A DNA stretch of 64,000 bases from Cryptosporangium arvum DSM 44712 (GTDB taxonomy: Bacteria > Actinomycetota > Actinomycetes > Mycobacteriales > Cryptosporangiaceae), in NCBI RefSeq assembly GCF_000585375.1, contig NZ_KK073874.1, forward strand, positions 1,116,001 through 1,180,000. Direction: 5' to 3'. The translations under genes were made by a program, and so were the position numbers. Below the pieces are notes generated by a model, which saw only the letters and a program-made list of their open reading frames with translations, had not been told where the DNA came from and made no database searches. Below, piece after piece: positions 61,509 through 64,000 of this stretch (positions are counted from its first letter, which is position 1; each line of letters starts with the position of its first letter).

Positions 61509-61873
61509 CGGGTCACCGCCAGCGCCCAGTCGAGGCGGCCGCGCAGCTGCTCGGCCTCGGCGAGGGTCAGCCGCACCTCGTCGTTCTCGCGGTACAGGAT
61601 CACGACCGGCTCGGCGTTGTCGACGTGCTGGTCGAGCGCGACGCCGAGGGTTTCCGGCTGGTAGGTGTCGTCCGCGGCCTCGGCCGGGTCGTACAGCGCG
61701 AGTTCGATCCGCCCTGCGAACGCCATGTGCTGCCGGTCGCCGCGGCGGTCGCCGTCGCGGTGCTCCCATTCGCACCAGGCCGGGCACGGCGTCCGCAGCC
61801 AGTGCGGACGGGCGGACGGTGCGGGCGGCGTGGTCTCGTGCCGCTGGGTCGGAATCTCGTGGATGATGCTCAC
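61505..61873 (-). CDS. DUF6907-like protein
   Basis: A 122-residue protein. CPAWCEWEH is the diagnostic N-terminal motif of actinobacterial DUF6907 proteins. The rest is an acidic beta-rich domain (VVILYRENDEVRLTLAEAEQL). Members are common in integrative elements and prophages of actinomycetes. Function is not known. It is the first gene of the leftward unit and lies 113 bases from the right crossover. Confidence 0.75.
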   Translation of the reverse strand: MSIIHEIPTQRHETTPPAPSARPHWLRTPCPAWCEWEHRDGDRRGDRQHMAFAGRIELALYDPAEAADDTYQPETLGVALDQHVDNAEPVVILYRENDEVRLTLAEAEQLRGRLDWALAVTR

Positions 61874-61967
61874 GGGTCGCCTCCTGGGGCGATCAAGGCC
61901 TCGGGACCGGTGTTAGCCGCACCGCCCGGGGCCGCCTTCATTTCTAGCGGCGTGACTCGAAGTCACC

Positions 61968-62011
61968 TATGCAACCTCGCACACTTCACGCTGCTCAACT
62001 GCCTGGCCGGC
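61968..62011 (+). other. attR of the integrated element
   Basis: P half with TATGC (61968-61972), shared CACGCT (61987-61992) with crossover CT (61991-61992), then the B-prime half GCTCAACTGCCTGGCCGGC (61993-62011). TATGC and the GCATA at attL are equally far from CT. Joining the two B halves restores codons of the ATPase P-loop. Confidence 0.85.
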
Positions 62012-62593
62012 GCCATCCCGGCCCGCGAGCGGGTGATCAGCTGCGAAGAGGTGTTCGAACTCCAGCTGCGCCACCACCCCGACTGGGTCGCGCTCCAGAC
62101 CCGCCAGCCCAACCTCGAGGGCACCGGCGAGATCCCGCTGCGCCGCCTGGTCACCGAGGCGCTCCGGATGCGTCCGGATCGCTTGATCGTCGGCGAGGTA
62201 CGGCAGGCCGAGGCGCTGGACCTGCTCCTGGCGCTCAACGCCGGGCTGCCCGGTCTCTGCTCGGTGCACGCGAACTCCGCCCGCCAGGCCGTCACCAAGC
62301 TCTGCACGCTCCCGCTGCTGGCCGGGGCCAACGTGCACCCGTCGTTCGTCGTCCCGGCCGTGGCCACCTGCGTCGATCTGGTCGTGCACGTCGAGCTCAC
62401 GGCGGCGGGTGAGCGCCGCGTCCGGGAGATCGTCGCGGTGGGCGGGCGCAGCGGCGACGGCGCGGTCGAGACCGCGGACATCTTCGCCACGACGCGCGAG
62501 GGGCTGACCCGCCGCGACGGGTTCCCACCGCACGGCGAGCGCTACGCCCGCGCGGGTGTCGACCTGCCCGCCCTGCTCGCGGGGGCCGCCTGA
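61991..62593 (+). pseudogene. tadA/cpaF secretion ATPase, C-terminal fragment (interrupted)
   Basis: The C-terminal 200 residues of the split ATPase, starting TLLNCLAGAIP after the restored P-loop. It has ISCEEVFEL (Asp box region), TGEIPLRRLVTEALRMRPDRLIVGEVR (Walker B and Arg), and CSVHANSARQAV (His box). It has no start codon or promoter of its own. Its stop overlaps the tadB-like start (TGATG), so the downstream pilus genes have lost coupling to upstream translation. Confidence 0.92.
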
Positions 62594-63471
62594 TGGGTGC
62601 GTTGCTGGGGTTCGTCTTCGGCTGCGGCGCCGTGCTGCTCCTTCGTCGCTTCCCTATCGACGCCCTGAGGCCGGGCCGCGGTGGCTCGAGGGCTGTGTCC
62701 GGGTGGGGTTTCAGGCCGCGGCGGCGTGAGTTGTTGCGGGCGGCGGGGCTGGGGGAGATCGGGGCGGTGCGGCTCGGGGCGGCTCAGATCCTCGCGGGGC
62801 TGGTCGCGGGTGCGGTGGCGTTCGTCGTGACGGGGAGCACCTCGGTCGCGACGTGCTTCGCGGTGTTCGGCTACCTGGCCCCGGTGGCGCTGGTGCGGCG
62901 GCTGCGTGCGGCTCGGGTCCGCGCGCTGCGTGACGCCTGGCCCGACGTCGTCGACAACCTGGCCTCGGCCGTGCGGGCCGGGATGTCGCTGCCGGAGGCG
63001 GTGGCGGCACTCGCCGAGCGCGGCCCGGCGCCGTTGCGGCCGGCGTTCGCCCGGTTCGCGGCCGACCATCGGGCCACCGGCCAGTTCCTGCTCTGCCTCG
63101 ATCGGCTCAAGGACGACCTGGCCGATCCGGTGGCCGACCGGATCTGCGAGGCGCTCCGCGTCGCCCGCGAGGTCGGCGGCACCGATCTCGGGCGGCTGCT
63201 GCGCACGCTCTCGGGCTTCCTGCGCGCGGACGCCCGGATCCGAGCCGAGCTCGAAACGCGTCAGGGCTGGACCGTCAACGCGGCCCGCCTCGCGGTGGCC
63301 GCGCCCTGGCTCGTGCTGCTCCTGCTGGCGATCCAGTCCACCACGCTCAGCGTCTTCGACAGCACGTCCGGACGGGTGCTGCTCGCGTTCGGCGGTGCGG
63401 TCACGGTGCTGGCCTACCGGCTGATGCTGCGCGTCGGACGGCTGCCGACCGACCGGCGGGTGCTGGCGTGA
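62593..63471 (+). CDS. TadB-like type II secretion F-family membrane protein
   Basis: A 292-residue protein. An N-terminal helix, a second hydrophobic region near residues 70-95 (GLVAGAVAFVVTGSTSVATCF), the F-domain core with WPDVVDNLASAVRAGMSLPEAV and FLLCLDRLKDDLADPVADRI, and C-terminal helices. It forms the inner-membrane platform for the Tad ATPase. It overlaps the tadA fragment by one base. Confidence 0.85.
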   Translation: MGALLGFVFGCGAVLLLRRFPIDALRPGRGGSRAVSGWGFRPRRRELLRAAGLGEIGAVRLGAAQILAGLVAGAVAFVVTGSTSVATCFAVFGYLAPVALVRRLRAARVRALRDAWPDVVDNLASAVRAGMSLPEAVAALAERGPAPLRPAFARFAADHRATGQFLLCLDRLKDDLADPVADRICEALRVAREVGGTDLGRLLRTLSGFLRADARIRAELETRQGWTVNAARLAVAAPWLVLLLLAIQSTTLSVFDSTSGRVLLAFGGAVTVLAYRLMLRVGRLPTDRRVLA

Positions 63472-64000
63472 GCACGGTCGGAGCGCTGTTCGGGCTCGCG
63501 CTGGCGTTCGGGCTCGTCCTGGTGCTGCGGGGCGGCCCGCCCGCCCGCCACCCCCGCCTCGACGATCGGCTGGCGCCCTACGTGGGCCGCCCCGACGTGT
63601 CCCGAGCCGCTCTGCGCGGAGGTGGCCGCCCGGGTCCGCGTCCGCGGGAGTGGGTGGTCGCCGGGCGGGCGGTGGGAGACGTGGTCGCGGGGTGGATCGA
63701 TCGGTTGCTGCCCGGTGGGGCCGGGATCCGGCGGCGGCTGTCGGCGGCGGGGCGGCCCGGCTCGGTGCCGGCGTTCCGGGCCGAACAGGTGCGGTGGGCC
63801 GCCGCCGGGCTGCTCGCCGGTGCGGTGAGCGGCGGCGCGCTGGGCGGCGGCACCGGGCTCGTGCTGCTGACCCCGATCGGCGCGCTCGCGGGCGGGCTCG
63901 GGCGCGACTGGTGGCTCTCCGTCCAGGTCCGGCGCCGCACCGAGGCGCTCCGTGCGGAGCTGCCGGTGATCGCCGAGCTCCTCGCGCTGGCCGTCACCGC
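63468..64000 (+). CDS. TadC-like type II secretion F-family protein, cut by window edge
   Basis: The first 177 residues of a second platform protein. N-terminal helix (VGALFGLALAFGLVLVL), basic linker, hydrophobic pair (GLLAGAVSGGALGGGTGLVLLTPIGALAGGLG) and the start of the F domain (RTEALRAELPVIAELLALAVT). The GTG start overlaps the tadB stop by four bases. It is the third adjacent Tad gene. Confidence 0.82.
   Translation, partial: MSTVGALFGLALAFGLVLVLRGGPPARHPRLDDRLAPYVGRPDVSRAALRGGGRPGPRPREWVVAGRAVGDVVAGWIDRLLPGGAGIRRRLSAAGRPGSVPAFRAEQVRWAAAGLLAGAVSGGALGGGTGLVLLTPIGALAGGLGRDWWLSVQVRRRTEALRAELPVIAELLALAVT

Larger units (their letters stand above)
45421..61990 (+). mobile_element. 16.6-kb serine-integrase element (satellite-like or reduced prophage) inserted in tadA/cpaF
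   Basis: The boundaries come from the split tadA gene: 45421-45422 and 61991-61992 are the two copies of the crossover CT. The contents run left to right: integrase, repressor/excisionase switch, primase-polymerase, RecA-like ATPase, three small genes, HK97 capsid, two small genes, frameshifted tail chaperone, tape measure, HNH nuclease, then eleven leftward accessory genes. Most rightward genes overlap by one to four bases. Terminase, portal, maturation protease, tail tip and lysis genes are not seen. All visible ORFs are intact. Confidence 0.9.

Overview
High-GC (roughly 70 percent) actinobacterial chromosome. The clearest lineage markers are the mtrA-mtrB-lpqB-comF-hpf-secA block, GTG starts in many genes, and actinobacterial families such as Rv3235-like (DUF6459), DUF6912, DUF6529 and DUF6907. 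The gene set suits a filamentous or morphologically complex actinomycete (Micromonosporales, Frankiales or Cryptosporangiales type). I cannot name the genus from the sequence alone.

Layout of the host part. Positions 1-6.4 kb carry a thiolase start, two SGNH hydrolase paralogues, a membrane-anchored STAND ATPase with TPR-like repeats and cystathionine beta-synthase. Positions 6.5-12.8 kb carry a secreted protein, a CRP regulator coupled to a membrane class III nucleotide cyclase, a likely membrane redox set (secreted protein, DUF6529 histidine-rich membrane protein, Rieske lipoprotein) and a SpoIIM-like protein. After adenosine deaminase comes a leftward, translationally coupled operon: GDPD-like membrane protein, DUF4129, DUF4350, MoxR ATPase, DUF58. 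The rightward MtrA/MtrB/LpqB envelope-sensing operon, ComF, ribosome hibernation factor and SecA follow. Positions 29-45 kb hold a CNNM transporter, an Rv3235-like protein, an excisionase-type HTH protein, two genes of a Tad/Flp pilus locus (cpaB-like and cpaE-like), lipid genes (wax ester synthase-like and patatin), a large coiled-coil membrane protein, pruA and a membrane Ser/Thr kinase. The Tad locus continues with the secretion ATPase tadA/cpaF, tadB and tadC at the right edge.

The most notable object is a 16,570-bp integrated element (45421-61990) that splits the tadA/cpaF ATPase gene inside its Walker A codons. A large serine integrase lies beside attL. The two junctions share CACGCT, and the dyad symmetry of both the rebuilt attB and the rebuilt attP is centred on the same CT dinucleotide. 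Removing the element restores an in-frame ATPase of 396 residues. The element has an integrase, a divergent repressor/excisionase switch, a primase-polymerase plus RecA-like ATPase replication pair, and a short structural block: HK97-type capsid, small head/tail genes, a tail chaperone with a CCCTTTG programmed -1 frameshift, and a tape measure protein. An HNH nuclease follows, then a leftward accessory arm with three XRE regulators and small membrane proteins. I see no terminase, portal, protease, tail fibre or lysis gene. It therefore looks like either a satellite that makes its own capsid and tail ruler or a strongly reduced prophage. Its non-coding parts hold three separate repeat clusters (GGTCCT/AGGACC, CCGCTAC/GTAGCGG and CTAG) that may be replication or regulator sites.

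Several host genes near the Tad locus contain in-frame minisatellites (9- and 15-bp units), and one 16-bp array lies between convergent genes.
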